DNA of 64,000 bases from Bryobacterales bacterium KBS 96 (GTDB lineage Bacteria; Acidobacteriota; Terriglobia; Bryobacterales; Bryobacteraceae): contig KB906767.1 in NCBI GenBank assembly GCA_000381625.1, positions 2,334,629 through 2,398,628 of the forward strand, in the 5' to 3' direction. The notes under the pieces were generated by a model. It was not told the origin of the DNA. It saw only the letters and a program-made list of their open reading frames with translations, and did not search any database. This document shows positions 36,054 to 44,690 of this stretch, piece after piece. Numbering within the stretch: position 1 is the stretch's first letter; each line of letters starts with the position of its first letter. Position numbers and translations under genes: made by a program.

Positions 36054-36527
36054 ATGCCCAAACTGAAACAGCCCGCCCAGAAAATGCTGGAGTTAAAGCG
36101 GACTGGCACACTCAACCCTCGTCCTGGTTCTGTTTCCGACATTCTGTTCAAACAGAATCCATTCTTCGATCCCAAGGATCTTCTTCAGGTCCGCTACGAG
36201 ATGCTGCGCCGACACAGCGTGGAGGGAGTTTCGATCGTCGATGTGGCAACCAAGTTTGGCGTTTCGCGCCCCACTGTCTATCAGGCCCAGGCGGCATTCC
36301 AGCAAGCTGGCCTCAGCGGACTACTTCCCAAGCACCGTGGGCCCAAAGAACGGCACAAACTTTCGGCCGACGTTACCGAGTACGTGCGCGGCTTGAGAAC
36401 TGCCGATCCTGGATTGACGACTGTCGCTTGCGTCCAAGCCGTTCAGGAGAAGTTCGGAATCGCGGTTCACCGCCGCAGCCTGGAACGTGCGTTGGCGAGC
36501 AAAAAAAAACCGCGCAATCCGGCGTAA
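36054..36527 (+). CDS. Helix-turn-helix protein of the serine-recombinase element
   Basis: The 157-residue protein carries a transposase-like helix-turn-helix: RYEMLRRHSVEGVSIVDVAT, then KFGVSRPTVYQAQAAFQQAG. A second helical DNA-binding region follows (TTVACVQAVQEKFGI). It has no catalytic domain, so it is probably a regulator or recombination directionality factor. It precedes the 92-residue gene by eight bases. Confidence 0.7.
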   Translation: MPKLKQPAQKMLELKRTGTLNPRPGSVSDILFKQNPFFDPKDLLQVRYEMLRRHSVEGVSIVDVATKFGVSRPTVYQAQAAFQQAGLSGLLPKHRGPKERHKLSADVTEYVRGLRTADPGLTTVACVQAVQEKFGIAVHRRSLERALASKKKPRNPA

Positions 36528-36535
36528 CATCCTCG

Positions 36536-36814
36536 ATGCCGGATGGAGCCGTGGAGGCCTACGAGGCTCTTCGCCGACAATCGGTCCAACCGGATGGACG
36601 GGGAGAGCATCTGGAAGGTCGCGGCGTTCTCATGCGCTGTGGCTTGGCAACGTGGGCTCAGCTCAGATGCGCGGCAGTATCGGCACGTCCACCCCAATCG
36701 CATGTTTCATCCGGGGCTGAAGCGCCAGCCCTCGACTCATTTGGAGTGGAACTCGTCCGCCTGGTAGCAGGGTTGATTCTCAGCGCGCGACTGGAGGGTT
36801 TTCTGCATGCCTGA
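36536..36814 (+). CDS. Small conserved protein overlapping the recombinase start
   Basis: The 92-residue protein (MPDGAVEAYEALRRQSVQPD to LSARLEGFLHA) overlaps the recombinase ATG by eight bases, which implies translational coupling. I believe similar small proteins accompany this type of recombinase elsewhere, but that is memory only. The function is unknown. Confidence 0.55.
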   Translation: MPDGAVEAYEALRRQSVQPDGRGEHLEGRGVLMRCGLATWAQLRCAAVSARPPQSHVSSGAEAPALDSFGVELVRLVAGLILSARLEGFLHA

Positions 36815-38876
36815 ACTGAAAGTTACTCAGCAACATCTGGAACACGACGCCTATCTCTACATTCGACAGTCCACACCGCGTCAGGTCGTAGAGAATACGG
36901 AAAGCACGCAACGTCAGTATGCCTTGCGTGATCGCGCCGTGGCGCTGGGTTGGCCGCTCGAACGCATCCACGTGCTCGACTGCGATCTCGGTAAATCAGG
37001 TTCACAATCAGCAGGCCGGGATGGGTTTCAGAAGTTGGTTAGTGAGGTCGCCCTCGGCAAGGCGGGCCTTGTAATGGGGCTGGAGGTATCGCGGTTGGCC
37101 CGGAACTCCGCCGACTGGCACCGACTGATCGAGTTATGTTCTCTCGCAGGAGCACTCATTCTCGACGAAGATGGAATCTATGACCCGGCTAACTTCAATG
37201 ACAGGCTCCTTCTTGGTTTGAAAGGGACTATGTCGGAAGCGGAACTTCATTTTCTCAAGGCGAGAATGCGAGGCGGAATGATCAACAAAGCCCGGCGTGG
37301 CGAGCTCGAGATGCGACCGCCCGTCGGTCTGGTTTATCGGGATGACGGTATTCTGATCCTCGATCCAGACGCCGAAGTACAAGCTGCGATGCGCCTGGTC
37401 TTCGAGACGTTCGACCGGACCGGGTCGGCGATGCAAACCGCGAAGCTGTTCCACGAGCAAAGTCTCCGGTTCCCTCGGCGCATTCGCAAAGGACTGAATA
37501 AGGGTGAACTGCATTGGGTGCGAGCGGCGCACTCTCGAATCCTTCAAGTGCTGCACAACCCTCGCTACGCTGGCACATTCGTCTATGGCCGCGTCCGCAC
37601 TCGCCTTTTGCCAGACGGCAGGCACAGCACGATTAAGGTTCCACGGGCGGAATGGCAGTTTGTGATTCCGGATGTTCATGTCGGCTACATCAGCTGGGAG
37701 CAGTTCGAGACGAATCAAAAGCGCCTCGCTGAAAACGCGCTGGGGTTTGGAGTAACACGGAAAGCCGGGCCGGCCCGCGAAGGGCCAGCGCTTCTGCAGG
37801 GCCGTGTCATCTGTGGGGTTTGCGGAGAGCGAATGAGCATCCACTACAACATTGCGTACCATCAAATGGCTCCTACGTATGTGTGTCAGGAGGCCGCCAT
37901 ACGGAGGGCGGAGAAGGTCTGCCAGCGCGTGCCGGGCAGCGTGGTCGATCAGGCGATGAGTAATCTCTTACTGGAACTGATGCAGCCGATGACCCTACAG
38001 GTCGCCCTGGCAGTCCAACAGGAGGTAGAGGCGCGTGTGACCGAAACCGATGGCTTGCGGCGAAAGCATGTTGAGCGAGCACAGTACGAGGCTGAACTCG
38101 CCCGACGTCGTTACATGAACGTCGATCCGGACCGCCGCCTCGTCGCTGATAGCCTGGAAGCGGAGTGGAATAACAAACTCCGTATCCTGGCGGAGGCGCA
38201 GCAACAGTATGAGCAACAGACACAAAAGCAGCGCCTGTTGATTGACACTGAAACCCGGAAGCAACTGCTCTCTCTGGCAACCGATTTTCCACGAGTCTGG
38301 AATGATCCGTGCGTCGAACCCCGCGAGCGAAAACGTATTCTGCGTCTACTGATTGAAGATGTAACGCTAATCAACGGAGAAATGATACAGGCCCACGTGC
38401 GTCTCCGCGGCGGGGCCACGCGTAGCCTCACCCTTACCAAGCCCTTACCAATCGCGCAGATTCGAAAGACGAGGCCGGAGGTGGTTGCCGAGATCGATGC
38501 ACTGCTGGACCATCACTGCGATCGCGAGGTGGCGGAAGTTCTGAATCGACAAGGAAGGAAGACCTGGCAGGATGAGCCGTTCAACCTGAAGAAGATTGCA
38601 CATATCCGACAGGCTTTCAATCTGAAATGCCGCTATAGCCGACTGCGGGCTAAAGGACTGCTCACCGCCAAAGAGATGAGCGTACGGCACGGCGTGACGA
38701 CTACCACAATTAACGCTTGGGCGAGAGAAGGGCGGCTGAAAAAACACCGCTACGACAATGTCCGGCGCTGCCTATACGAACCGTTGGAACAGAATGCTAT
38801 TCTCAAGGGCCAAGGAGGCCGGCAGGCCAAGCAGCCGATCTTCAACGTTGCACGCGCCGGACAAGGTGCAGTATGA
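36807..38876 (+). CDS. Large serine recombinase
   Basis: This 689-residue protein is a large serine integrase-type recombinase that cuts and rejoins DNA at attachment sites through a phosphoserine link. The N-terminal resolvase domain shows YLYIRQSTPRQVVENTESTQ with the catalytic serine and arginine, and GLEVSRLARNSADWHRLIEL. The recombinase domain follows (LHNPRYAGTFVYGRV), then a zinc-ribbon segment (GRVICGVCGERMS) and a coiled-coil region rich in glutamine and arginine. Its C-terminal end reaches to 11 bases from the right edge of the element. The frame is intact, so this element may still be mobile. Confidence 0.92.
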   Translation: MPELKVTQQHLEHDAYLYIRQSTPRQVVENTESTQRQYALRDRAVALGWPLERIHVLDCDLGKSGSQSAGRDGFQKLVSEVALGKAGLVMGLEVSRLARNSADWHRLIELCSLAGALILDEDGIYDPANFNDRLLLGLKGTMSEAELHFLKARMRGGMINKARRGELEMRPPVGLVYRDDGILILDPDAEVQAAMRLVFETFDRTGSAMQTAKLFHEQSLRFPRRIRKGLNKGELHWVRAAHSRILQVLHNPRYAGTFVYGRVRTRLLPDGRHSTIKVPRAEWQFVIPDVHVGYISWEQFETNQKRLAENALGFGVTRKAGPAREGPALLQGRVICGVCGERMSIHYNIAYHQMAPTYVCQEAAIRRAEKVCQRVPGSVVDQAMSNLLLELMQPMTLQVALAVQQEVEARVTETDGLRRKHVERAQYEAELARRRYMNVDPDRRLVADSLEAEWNNKLRILAEAQQQYEQQTQKQRLLIDTETRKQLLSLATDFPRVWNDPCVEPRERKRILRLLIEDVTLINGEMIQAHVRLRGGATRSLTLTKPLPIAQIRKTRPEVVAEIDALLDHHCDREVAEVLNRQGRKTWQDEPFNLKKIAHIRQAFNLKCRYSRLRAKGLLTAKEMSVRHGVTTTTINAWAREGRLKKHRYDNVRRCLYEPLEQNAILKGQGGRQAKQPIFNVARAGQGAV

Positions 38877-38886
38877 AACGTAAGCT

Positions 38887-39632
38887 TTGTCCCGAGGCTT
38901 GTAGGGCCGCGCCGGAACCACGCCCACGCCGTAGTGCATGGCCATCTCTTGATACGTGGGGTTCAGGTCGGGATCGTAGCGGCAGGCTTCCGTCACGCCC
39001 GTCTTGGCGTTGTCGGGCACCACCAGTTTGGGCGTACCTTGATAGAACTCGAAAGCCCGCACGTGCGCGCCGATCCAACTTGCCAACTGCTCGTCGGCAG
39101 TGGCTTCGGCATATGTGTAGGAACTGGCTCCCAGCACGGCGACAAATAGATGCGCCTCCTGCACTGGACCGCCTCGCGGATCATGAATCGGTATCGTCGT
39201 TCCTGCCCAATCCACGAACAACTTTTCGCCGGCCTTGCGCTCCTGCAGGAGCACCACATCCTGCTTCCGCCGCCACCGCTGGTACAGCTCGCAAAAGCGG
39301 CTGTACTGATAGCCATCCGGGTTTGCCTGCCGATACTCCTCCCACAGCAACTGCTGGGTCACGTGTGAATGTTGCTGCCGCTGCCGATGAAGCTCGGCGA
39401 AGTCGGGCATGGGCAGCACCGTCGGACGGCTGCGCGGCGGGCCGCCGAATAGCGCAGCCTCAAGCCGGTCATCGTCCCACTCCGGTCCAAGCGGCCACGT
39501 GATCTTGGCAGCTTCGGCCCGTTGCAAATACTCGTGGGCGGTGCCGAGGCCGATCGAGCAACTCCGGGCGATCTGCCTTAGCCCGAGGCCGACATCAAAC
39601 TTCAATCGAAGAACTTCTTTGATCTTGCGCAC
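38887..39632 (-). pseudogene. istA: IstA transposase, N-terminal part (split)
   Basis: From GTG 39632 (GAGGAG upstream) the frame encodes RKIKEVLRLKFDVGLGLRQI, a helix-turn-helix region, then FVDWAGTTIPI and VVPDNAKTGV with the first two catalytic aspartates, ending at RPYKPRDKA. The reading frame is then interrupted by the serine-recombinase element. The missing catalytic glutamate and C terminus are at 34731-35510. Confidence 0.88.
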
Positions 39633-39689
39633 AGACAATCTCCTCGCTGGCAAGCTGATCCTCCCTTTCGAGGGGAGGCTGCCTGCCAT

Positions 39690-39882
39690 TGTGTTGTCCA
39701 GCGCCGTTTAGCTTGTGGAAATCATTCCGGCGAAGCCGAACACGATTCCGGGATCGGCCTGAAACTGTTCGGCTTCATCGCGGAATCGTGTTCGCCTTCA
39801 TCCCGGAATCCTGTTCGAGATCAACCCGGCACGCCGTTCGGAATCATCCCGGAATCGCGTTCACCTTGCCCCGGATTCCCCA
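39690..39882. repeat. Right end of IS21 element with terminal repeats
   Basis: Five to six degenerate units of the form GATTCCGNGATGANNNCGAAC read inward on the minus strand. Such arrays at the istA end are thought to be transposase-binding sites. The last unit is the terminus TGGGGAATCCGG (reverse strand). Confidence 0.65.
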
Positions 39883-40269
39883 CTTTGATCTCCTTGGCAG
39901 GCAACCCCGCGATCATGATCATCTATCATGATCATCTATAGGGCTTGGGAAAGCGGTAAATTTACTCTACTGAGCTGCGCGGAACATCTCAATGAGTTGC
40001 GAGCCACGCTGCAAAAGCCGAGAGTCGCTGATCTTATCAAGCCTTATACTGCCGGCCGCTTGGTCAACCAAATCAAAAGACTCGCCGAGGACGTCAACTC
40101 ACTGCCCCGCGTGAAGCGGTCGCCCGATCCGAACGACAATTTTCTGCAGGCCATGTCTGAAGCGGGTAACGCTGATTATCCCGTGACGGGCGACAAGAGC
40201 GGGCTGCTATCTCTTCATCACCACAAAGCCACGCGAATCATTTCCGCTGTCGACTTTGCCGCGTTGTTC
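39883..40269 (+). pseudogene. 3' part of PIN toxin gene split by IS21 element
   Basis: After the CTTTG target copy the PIN sequence resumes: ISLAGNPAIM, RAWESGKFTLL, HLNELRATLQKPRVADLIKP, RSPDPNDNFLQAMSEAGNADY and VTGDKSGLL. These contain the remaining acidic residues of the PIN active site. A 13-base tandem duplication at 39912-39937 adds a frameshift and a stop, so the toxin is disrupted twice. Its antitoxin is at 32947-33213. Confidence 0.85.
39912..39937 (+). repeat. 13-bp tandem duplication in the PIN remnant
   Basis: ATCATGATCATCT occurs twice in a row. One copy restores the PIN frame; two copies shift it into a TAG. Confidence 0.85.
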
Positions 40270-40455
40270 GCAATAGATTATAGTGAATCTCCGATACGGC
40301 GCCGCCGCCATTACCTCTGCAGCCGACGCCTGCCGCAAATTATGGGACGTGAGCTTTACGACCACGAGCATGTTCCCGCTCGACGGCACAGGGGAACTCT
40401 CAATACTGAGAGTTGGTTTCAAAATGATGGCACGGCAACCCGCCTCGTAACGCCC

Positions 40456-40746
40456 CTAAGCCGACTTACGGACGGGTTCGAAGGTAATCTTAACTCGGGT
40501 TCCGGTTGCAGCCGCCAGGCGCTGCAACGTCTGGGTGGATGGTTTAGTACGGCCACTTTCGAGCCGTGCGATAACCGACTGAGTGGTCTTCATGCGTTTG
40601 GCCAATTCCTCTTGTGTAATGCCGGCATTGGCCCGCGCTTGAATGACCGCACGGGCGAGTTCGAATTCAGTTGCCAATTCTTCGTGTGCCTTCTTGTAAC
40701 GGGAGTCTTTCATCCATTTGCGGTGAAGATCTTCAACTTTGCTCAT
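40456..40746 (-). CDS. XRE-family antitoxin (HigA-like)
   Basis: This 96-residue protein has a Cro/C1-type helix-turn-helix: AGITQEELAKRMKTTQSVIA, then RLESGRTKPSTQTLQRLAAA. It follows the toxin gene with a short overlap, in the toxin-first HigBA order. It would bind the operon promoter and the toxin. The frame is intact although the toxin is frameshifted. Confidence 0.85.
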   Translation of the reverse strand: MSKVEDLHRKWMKDSRYKKAHEELATEFELARAVIQARANAGITQEELAKRMKTTQSVIARLESGRTKPSTQTLQRLAAATGTRVKITFEPVRKSA

Positions 40747-41070
40747 TTCTGCACCTCCTTTGCGCGTTGCAACGCAAGTTCAATCTCCGCGACAGGAGTT
40801 TTTTGAGTTTTCTTAATGAACACGCGAACGACGATAACGCGGGCGGCCTGTAGCGGTAACGTAAAGAGCGCGGGAAATGCCGTCTCGGCCGGTGAGGCGC
40901 ATTTCCCAAAGTGGTCCCTGCAAATGCTTAACGTGCGGTTCACGAACACGCTCCAGGCCGAATTCATCGATCAATCGCGAAACATGAATGAAACGGGCAC
41001 GCATATCGGGCGGAAGCTGGTCGAGCTCGGCATCGACCGTTGGATTCAAGGTTTCAACTGTCCATTTCAT
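40743..41070 (-). pseudogene. HigB/RelE-like toxin, frameshifted
   Basis: The first 75 residues (MKWTVETLNPTVDAELDQLP to RALYVTATGR) match the phage-derived Gp49/HigB toxin fold, and the second part in another frame (RVIVVRVFIKKTQKTPVAEI) completes it. One extra base in the GGG run at 40843-40845 breaks the frame. This is either a single inactivating mutation or a sequencing error; the otherwise good conservation favours a recent event. Confidence 0.8.
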
Positions 41071-41137
41071 CCGTCCCTATGCAAGTATAGCGTTTTTGCT
41101 ATAGCCTCTCGAGACCAAATTGCCAGAAGCGCGCCGC

Positions 41138-41560
41138 TCAGGAAGCCCGCTGCCCGTTGGGGAAGAATTTTAGGTACTCCCGGATCTGGTCGCGCACAAG
41201 CCGGAAGATCGCCAAGCGCTCCCCCTCTGACCCGACTGATAGTGGCGGCGGATCTTCGAAACTTCGATGAATTCGTTTTGTGGCGGGAAAGATCGGGCAG
41301 CTCTCATTCGCACCTTGGCAAAGCGTCAGCACATAATCGAAATTCTGTCCGACAAACTCGTCGAGATGCTTTGAACGGTGGCCGCTGATATCAATTCCGA
41401 TCTCGCGCATGACCTGAATGGCTTCGGGCCGGACAACACTCGGCTTACTTCCGGCGCTTTCGACATCGAACTCGCCGCCCCGGTCATGCCGCAACAGTCC
41501 TTCGGCCATTTGGCTGCGGGCTGAATTGCCCGTGCAAAGAATCAGAACACGTTTTTTCAA
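41138..41560 (-). CDS. arsC: Arsenate reductase (thioredoxin-type, LMW-PTP fold)
   Basis: This 140-residue cytoplasmic enzyme reduces arsenate to arsenite. The phosphatase-like loop CTGNSARS is at residues 9-16, and the two resolving cysteines are in LCQGANESCP, the arrangement of thioredoxin-coupled ArsC. The aspartate loop FEDPPP follows. It overlaps the acr3 stop by four bases and is last in the ars operon. It supplies arsenite to the exporter. Confidence 0.95.
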   Translation of the reverse strand: MKKRVLILCTGNSARSQMAEGLLRHDRGGEFDVESAGSKPSVVRPEAIQVMREIGIDISGHRSKHLDEFVGQNFDYVLTLCQGANESCPIFPATKRIHRSFEDPPPLSVGSEGERLAIFRLVRDQIREYLKFFPNGQRAS

Positions 41561-42675
41561 GCGTTACCTCGCAGTGGAGCAGGAAACCAGTGACGTGTGC
41601 GGTTACAGGCTGTGCAGACCGAGAGCATCACAGGCACTTCGACCAGAACGCCCACTACGGTTGCAAGCGCCGCGCCAGATTCAGGACCAAAGAGTGCAAT
41701 CGCCGTGGCGACCGCCAGTTCAAAGAAATTGGAAGCGCCGATGAGCGCCCCCGGTGCTGCTACTGAATGTTCCACATTCAGCCATTTCATGAGTCCGTAA
41801 GCGAGCCCTGCATTGAAGTACACCTGCAAGGTGATGGGGACTGCGATCAACACCACATGAAAGAAGCGGCCGGTAATGTTATCCGCCTGGAACGCAAAGA
41901 TCAGCACGAGCGTTGCCAACAAGGCGGCAATCGTGACCGGTGCGAATTTCGGCAGCAAGACTCCTTCAAACCGGGCCATCCCATGGCGGCGCAATAGAAA
42001 AGAGCGCAGCAGCACCCCGGCCAGCAGCGGCACAACGATGAAGACGAGAACGGAGGTCAGCAGGACATTAAAAGGCACCGTTAGGGACGAGGCCCCATGC
42101 ACCAGAAACTGCACGATAGGAACGAACAGCAGCAGCATGATGAGGTCATTCACCGATACCTGCACGAGCGTATAAGCTGCATCGCCCTTCGTGAGGTGGC
42201 TCCAAACGAAGACCATCGCTGTGCAGGGCGCCGCCGCCAGGATGATGCAGCCCGCTATGTATTGATCGGCTTCGGCCGTTGTAATGAAATGCGCGAACAC
42301 CACACGGAAAAAAGCCCAGGCGAACAGTGCCATCGAGAAGGGCTTCACCACCCAATTGATGAAGAGCGTGACCAGCAATCCCTTAGGCCGCCTGCCGACA
42401 TTCCGTACCGATGAGAAATCAACCTTCATCATCATCGGCGTAATCATGAGCCAGATGAGTACAGCAATCGGCATATTAATCTGGCTCCCTTTGCCGAACT
42501 CGATACCACGCAGGCTCGCGATAGCGGCAGGAAGCAGCTTGCCGAAAACGACACCCGCCACCATGCAGAGCGCCACCCATACCGACAGGTAGCGCTCGAA
42601 CGTTCCGAGCCCTCCGCCGGCCTGGACGGGCTGCGCGACGGCTTGGGTCACGAACAGCACCCCGGAGCGCAGCAA
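41557..42675 (-). CDS. acr3: Arsenite efflux permease, Acr3 family
   Basis: The 372-residue inner-membrane protein has about ten membrane helices. The conserved cysteine of the Acr3 family lies in [22 protein letters not shown], followed by [11 protein letters not shown]. The start at 42675 overlaps the end of arsM by 28 bases; a later start near TFERYLSVW is possible. It exports arsenite produced by ArsC. Confidence 0.94.
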   Translation of the reverse strand: MLRSGVLFVTQAVAQPVQAGGGLGTFERYLSVWVALCMVAGVVFGKLLPAAIASLRGIEFGKGSQINMPIAVLIWLMITPMMMKVDFSSVRNVGRRPKGLLVTLFINWVVKPFSMALFAWAFFRVVFAHFITTAEADQYIAGCIILAAAPCTAMVFVWSHLTKGDAAYTLVQVSVNDLIMLLLFVPIVQFLVHGASSLTVPFNVLLTSVLVFIVVPLLAGVLLRSFLLRRHGMARFEGVLLPKFAPVTIAALLATLVLIFAFQADNITGRFFHVVLIAVPITLQVYFNAGLAYGLMKWLNVEHSVAAPGALIGASNFFELAVATAIALFGPESGAALATVVGVLVEVPVMLSVCTACNRTRHWFPAPLRGNA

Positions 42676-43589
42676 GCTGTTTTTTGAGTCTTCGCCTCGC
42701 TGAGAACCGCGGGCTCATCCATTTTCTGAGTCTTCGCCTCGCTGACAATCGCGGGCTCATCCGCCGGCTTTGTCGCACGGATGAAGGCGCTCATGAATTT
42801 GCCTTCGACTTGCGGAGCAATGATGTCGACATCGACGCCTTCGCTCGACAGGAAAGCCCTCGCGTCCTCAATGTCGTAAACCCGAGTCGGCTCAATCTCG
42901 ATAGCGGCAAAGCCTGCCGCCGACAGCTTGGCGGTGTATTCTTCCTCCTGCAATGCGCCGGCAATGCAGCCGACCCAAAGCAATATGCTTTTCCTGACCT
43001 CTTCCGGCACCGCGCCCCGAGTCACCACATCGGACACGGCGAAGCGGCCGCCCGGTTTGAGGACGCGGAACGCCTCACGCAATACCTGGTCCTTGTCGCC
43101 GGAAAGGTTGATCACGCAGTTGGAAATAATCACGTCCACACTGTTATCGGGCAGCGGGATGTGCTCGATCTCTCCTTTGAGAAACTCGACATTCTCCACG
43201 CCCGCCTTGCGCTGGTTCTCACGCGCCAGCGCAAGCATGTCATCCGTCATATCGAGGCCGTATGCCTTGCCGGTTGGGCCGACCCGGCGAGCGGAAAGCA
43301 ATACATCAATGCCGCCGCCCGAGCCGAGATCCAGAACGCTTTCGCCGGCGTTCAGTTTTGCGAGCGCCGTGGGATTGCCGCAGCCGAGCGAGGCTTTCAA
43401 AGCCGTGTCCGGAATCTGCCCAGCCTGCCCTTCGTCGTACAGGTTTGAGGTGATCGGGTCACAGGATGCGGCAGCTACACCTTCACAGCACGAGGTTTGC
43501 GAACAACAATCCGCCGGCAGGCCCTTCCCTTCAATAACGCGGCGCGCAGCCTCGCCATATTTCTCTTTGACGATTTCTCTTACTTCCAT
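42648..43589 (-). CDS. arsM: Arsenite S-adenosylmethionine methyltransferase
   Basis: The 313-residue enzyme methylates arsenite, giving volatile or less retained forms. The SAM site is [20 protein letters not shown] near residue 70. Arsenite-binding cysteines are in the N-terminal part ([11 protein letters not shown]) and near ISNCVINLS and [17 protein letters not shown] precedes the ATG at 43589. The C-terminal tail is odd: two near-identical 14-residue units ([13 protein letters not shown] and [13 protein letters not shown]) followed by ACCAPGCCS, a cysteine-rich end that may bind arsenic. Confidence 0.93.
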   Translation of the reverse strand: MEVREIVKEKYGEAARRVIEGKGLPADCCSQTSCCEGVAAASCDPITSNLYDEGQAGQIPDTALKASLGCGNPTALAKLNAGESVLDLGSGGGIDVLLSARRVGPTGKAYGLDMTDDMLALARENQRKAGVENVEFLKGEIEHIPLPDNSVDVIISNCVINLSGDKDQVLREAFRVLKPGGRFAVSDVVTRGAVPEEVRKSILLWVGCIAGALQEEEYTAKLSAAGFAAIEIEPTRVYDIEDARAFLSSEGVDVDIIAPQVEGKFMSAFIRATKPADEPAIVSEAKTQKMDEPAVLSEAKTQKTACCAPGCCS

Positions 43590-43599
43590 TGGGTTCTCC

Positions 43600-43947
43600 T
43601 TATTTACAGAGCTGGACGATGGCTTGGGGCTCAATCGCCTTGTTTCGTGTGCAGCATTCGGCATAAAGGAAGCCCAGCAATTCCTGCAGGGTCTCGGTAT
43701 TGGCCGAATACCAAAGGAACGTGCTTTCCCGGCGCACGTTCACGAGGTCTTCGTTCTTGAGCTTGTCGAGATGATGGGACAGCGTAGAGGCCGGAATGTC
43801 GAGCTCGGCGCCGACTTCTCCGGCGATCATGCCATGCGGATGAGCCGAGAGCAGAAGCCGCATGATGCGAAGCCGGGGCTCCGTTCCCATCGCGGAAAAC
43901 ATATCTGCATACCGGGCTACATCCGGTTCATTTTTTGCTTTTGCCAT
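43600..43947 (-). CDS. arsR: ArsR-family transcriptional repressor
   Basis: This 115-residue winged-helix repressor is first in the ars operon. The DNA-binding part reads [20 protein letters not shown], and metal-sensing cysteines are probably the CC in [10 protein letters not shown] near the C terminus, together with C in QLCK. The start at 43947 follows an AGGAGG sequence; a longer TTG start at 43986 is possible. Arsenite would release it from the operon promoter. Confidence 0.92.
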   Translation of the reverse strand: MAKAKNEPDVARYADMFSAMGTEPRLRIMRLLLSAHPHGMIAGEVGAELDIPASTLSHHLDKLKNEDLVNVRRESTFLWYSANTETLQELLGFLYAECCTRNKAIEPQAIVQLCK

Positions 43948-44189
43948 CAGTCCCATTCCTCCTCGTCCCATGCCTCCAGCGAGCAAAGCAGGCAGCCGTT
44001 TTCGGATTGCTTTTTGAGTTCTTCCAAGACGGCATCCGTTAGAACAGACTCGCTGAATGAAGTCCTTGCCTCGGCACCTTGTTCCATAGTTCCATAATTG
44101 CCGAAGTATGGGCAGAAGTCAAGGGGCTAGCCCTTTTCTTCGCGCTTTACTTCGTCCAGGCGGCGTCGCCAGCAAGATCTCGGGGGCAC

Positions 44190-44221
44190 TTGACTCTGGA
44201 CTGCACTCCAGACGGTACGAT
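44190..44221 (+). promoter_or_regulatory. MerR-type promoter/operator for the membrane-protein gene
   Basis: A -35 box TTGACT (44190-44195) and a -10 box TACGAT (44216-44221) are 20 bases apart, the long spacing typical of MerR-activated promoters. The spacer holds the dyad TCTGGA / TCCAGA (44195-44200 and 44207-44212). The same arrangement precedes merR. The expected transcription start coincides with the ATG at 44228, so the message is probably leaderless. Confidence 0.75.
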
Positions 44222-44227
44222 TTTGCT

Positions 44228-44638
44228 ATGAACAGCATCGGCACTTGTCCACTTGGAGAAACATCCAATCAAGGGATCACGGCAAGAACGAGAAACAGTT
44301 GCTGTAGCTCACCCGCCGCGATGTGCTTTTGGTTTGTCGCTTCTTTGGTCGCGTGGGGATTGTTGAGTCTCATCGGCATCTATTGGAATCCCACGCGGGC
44401 GTTCTCAGCGACCACAATTTATCTGGCTATGGCCGCCGGTTGCGGAGCCAACTGGCGTAAAAATCGTACTCTTCACTGTGGGATTACGGCGCCGCTATTT
44501 CTAATAGCCGGTCTCATCTCTTTACTGTCAGAAACGCATGTCATTTCCGTAGATACTGGGTTGGTCTGGCCCTTCATGGTCATATCCGTCGGGGTCGCCT
44601 TCTTAGTGGAATGGCGCTACGCTGGACGTTCCGAATAA
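44228..44638 (+). CDS. Four-helix membrane protein under MerR-type control
   Basis: The 136-residue protein has about four hydrophobic helices, starting at MCFWFVASLVAWGLLSLIGI and ending at FMVISVGVAFLVEW. Between helices two and three lies GCGANWRKNRTLHCGITAP, with two cysteines that could bind metal. The start follows the MerR-type promoter directly with no leader. It is divergent from arsR and convergent with the mer-type operon, and shares an operator with merR. A role in metal transport is inferred from this control; I do not recognise the family with confidence. Confidence 0.7.
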   Translation: MNSIGTCPLGETSNQGITARTRNSCCSSPAAMCFWFVASLVAWGLLSLIGIYWNPTRAFSATTIYLAMAAGCGANWRKNRTLHCGITAPLFLIAGLISLLSETHVISVDTGLVWPFMVISVGVAFLVEWRYAGRSE

Positions 44639-44690
44639 ACGGGAAAGGTTTCATACGAGAAAATTCCGTCTGCTTCCGCAGCCAACATCT

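Larger units (their letters stand above)
35512..38889 (+). mobile_element. Serine-recombinase element inserted in istA
   Basis: A 3378-base segment interrupts istA exactly between the codons for DKA and KVE. A shared TTG (35509-35511 and 38887-38889) is the only duplication, as expected for a serine recombinase using a two-base core. The cargo is four genes on the plus strand: a DUF5372 protein, a helix-turn-helix protein, a 92-residue protein and a large serine recombinase. No inverted repeats are evident at the ends. The four genes are typical of a compact self-mobilising unit. Confidence 0.8.
33262..39882 (-). mobile_element. IS21-family element with a nested insertion
   Basis: The element runs from TGGGGATTCCGG to the inverted CCGGATTCCCCA, flanked by the direct repeat CTTTG (33257-33261 and 39883-39887). 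It carries istA and istB on the minus strand, multiple short repeats at both ends and one extra small gene at 33626. At 6621 bases it is larger than usual because a 3.38-kb serine-recombinase element lies inside istA; without that it would be about 3.2 kb. With istA split, it is probably immobile unless helped in trans. Confidence 0.88.

Noticed and set aside
36005-36535. Upstream extension of the 92-residue gene to 36005
   Set aside because: This part overlaps the helix-turn-helix gene in another frame; the ATG at 36536 with overlap into the recombinase is the sensible start.
42928-44097. A 389-residue frame on the plus strand
   Set aside because: It is antisense to arsM and arsR, which have clear motifs and ribosome sites.
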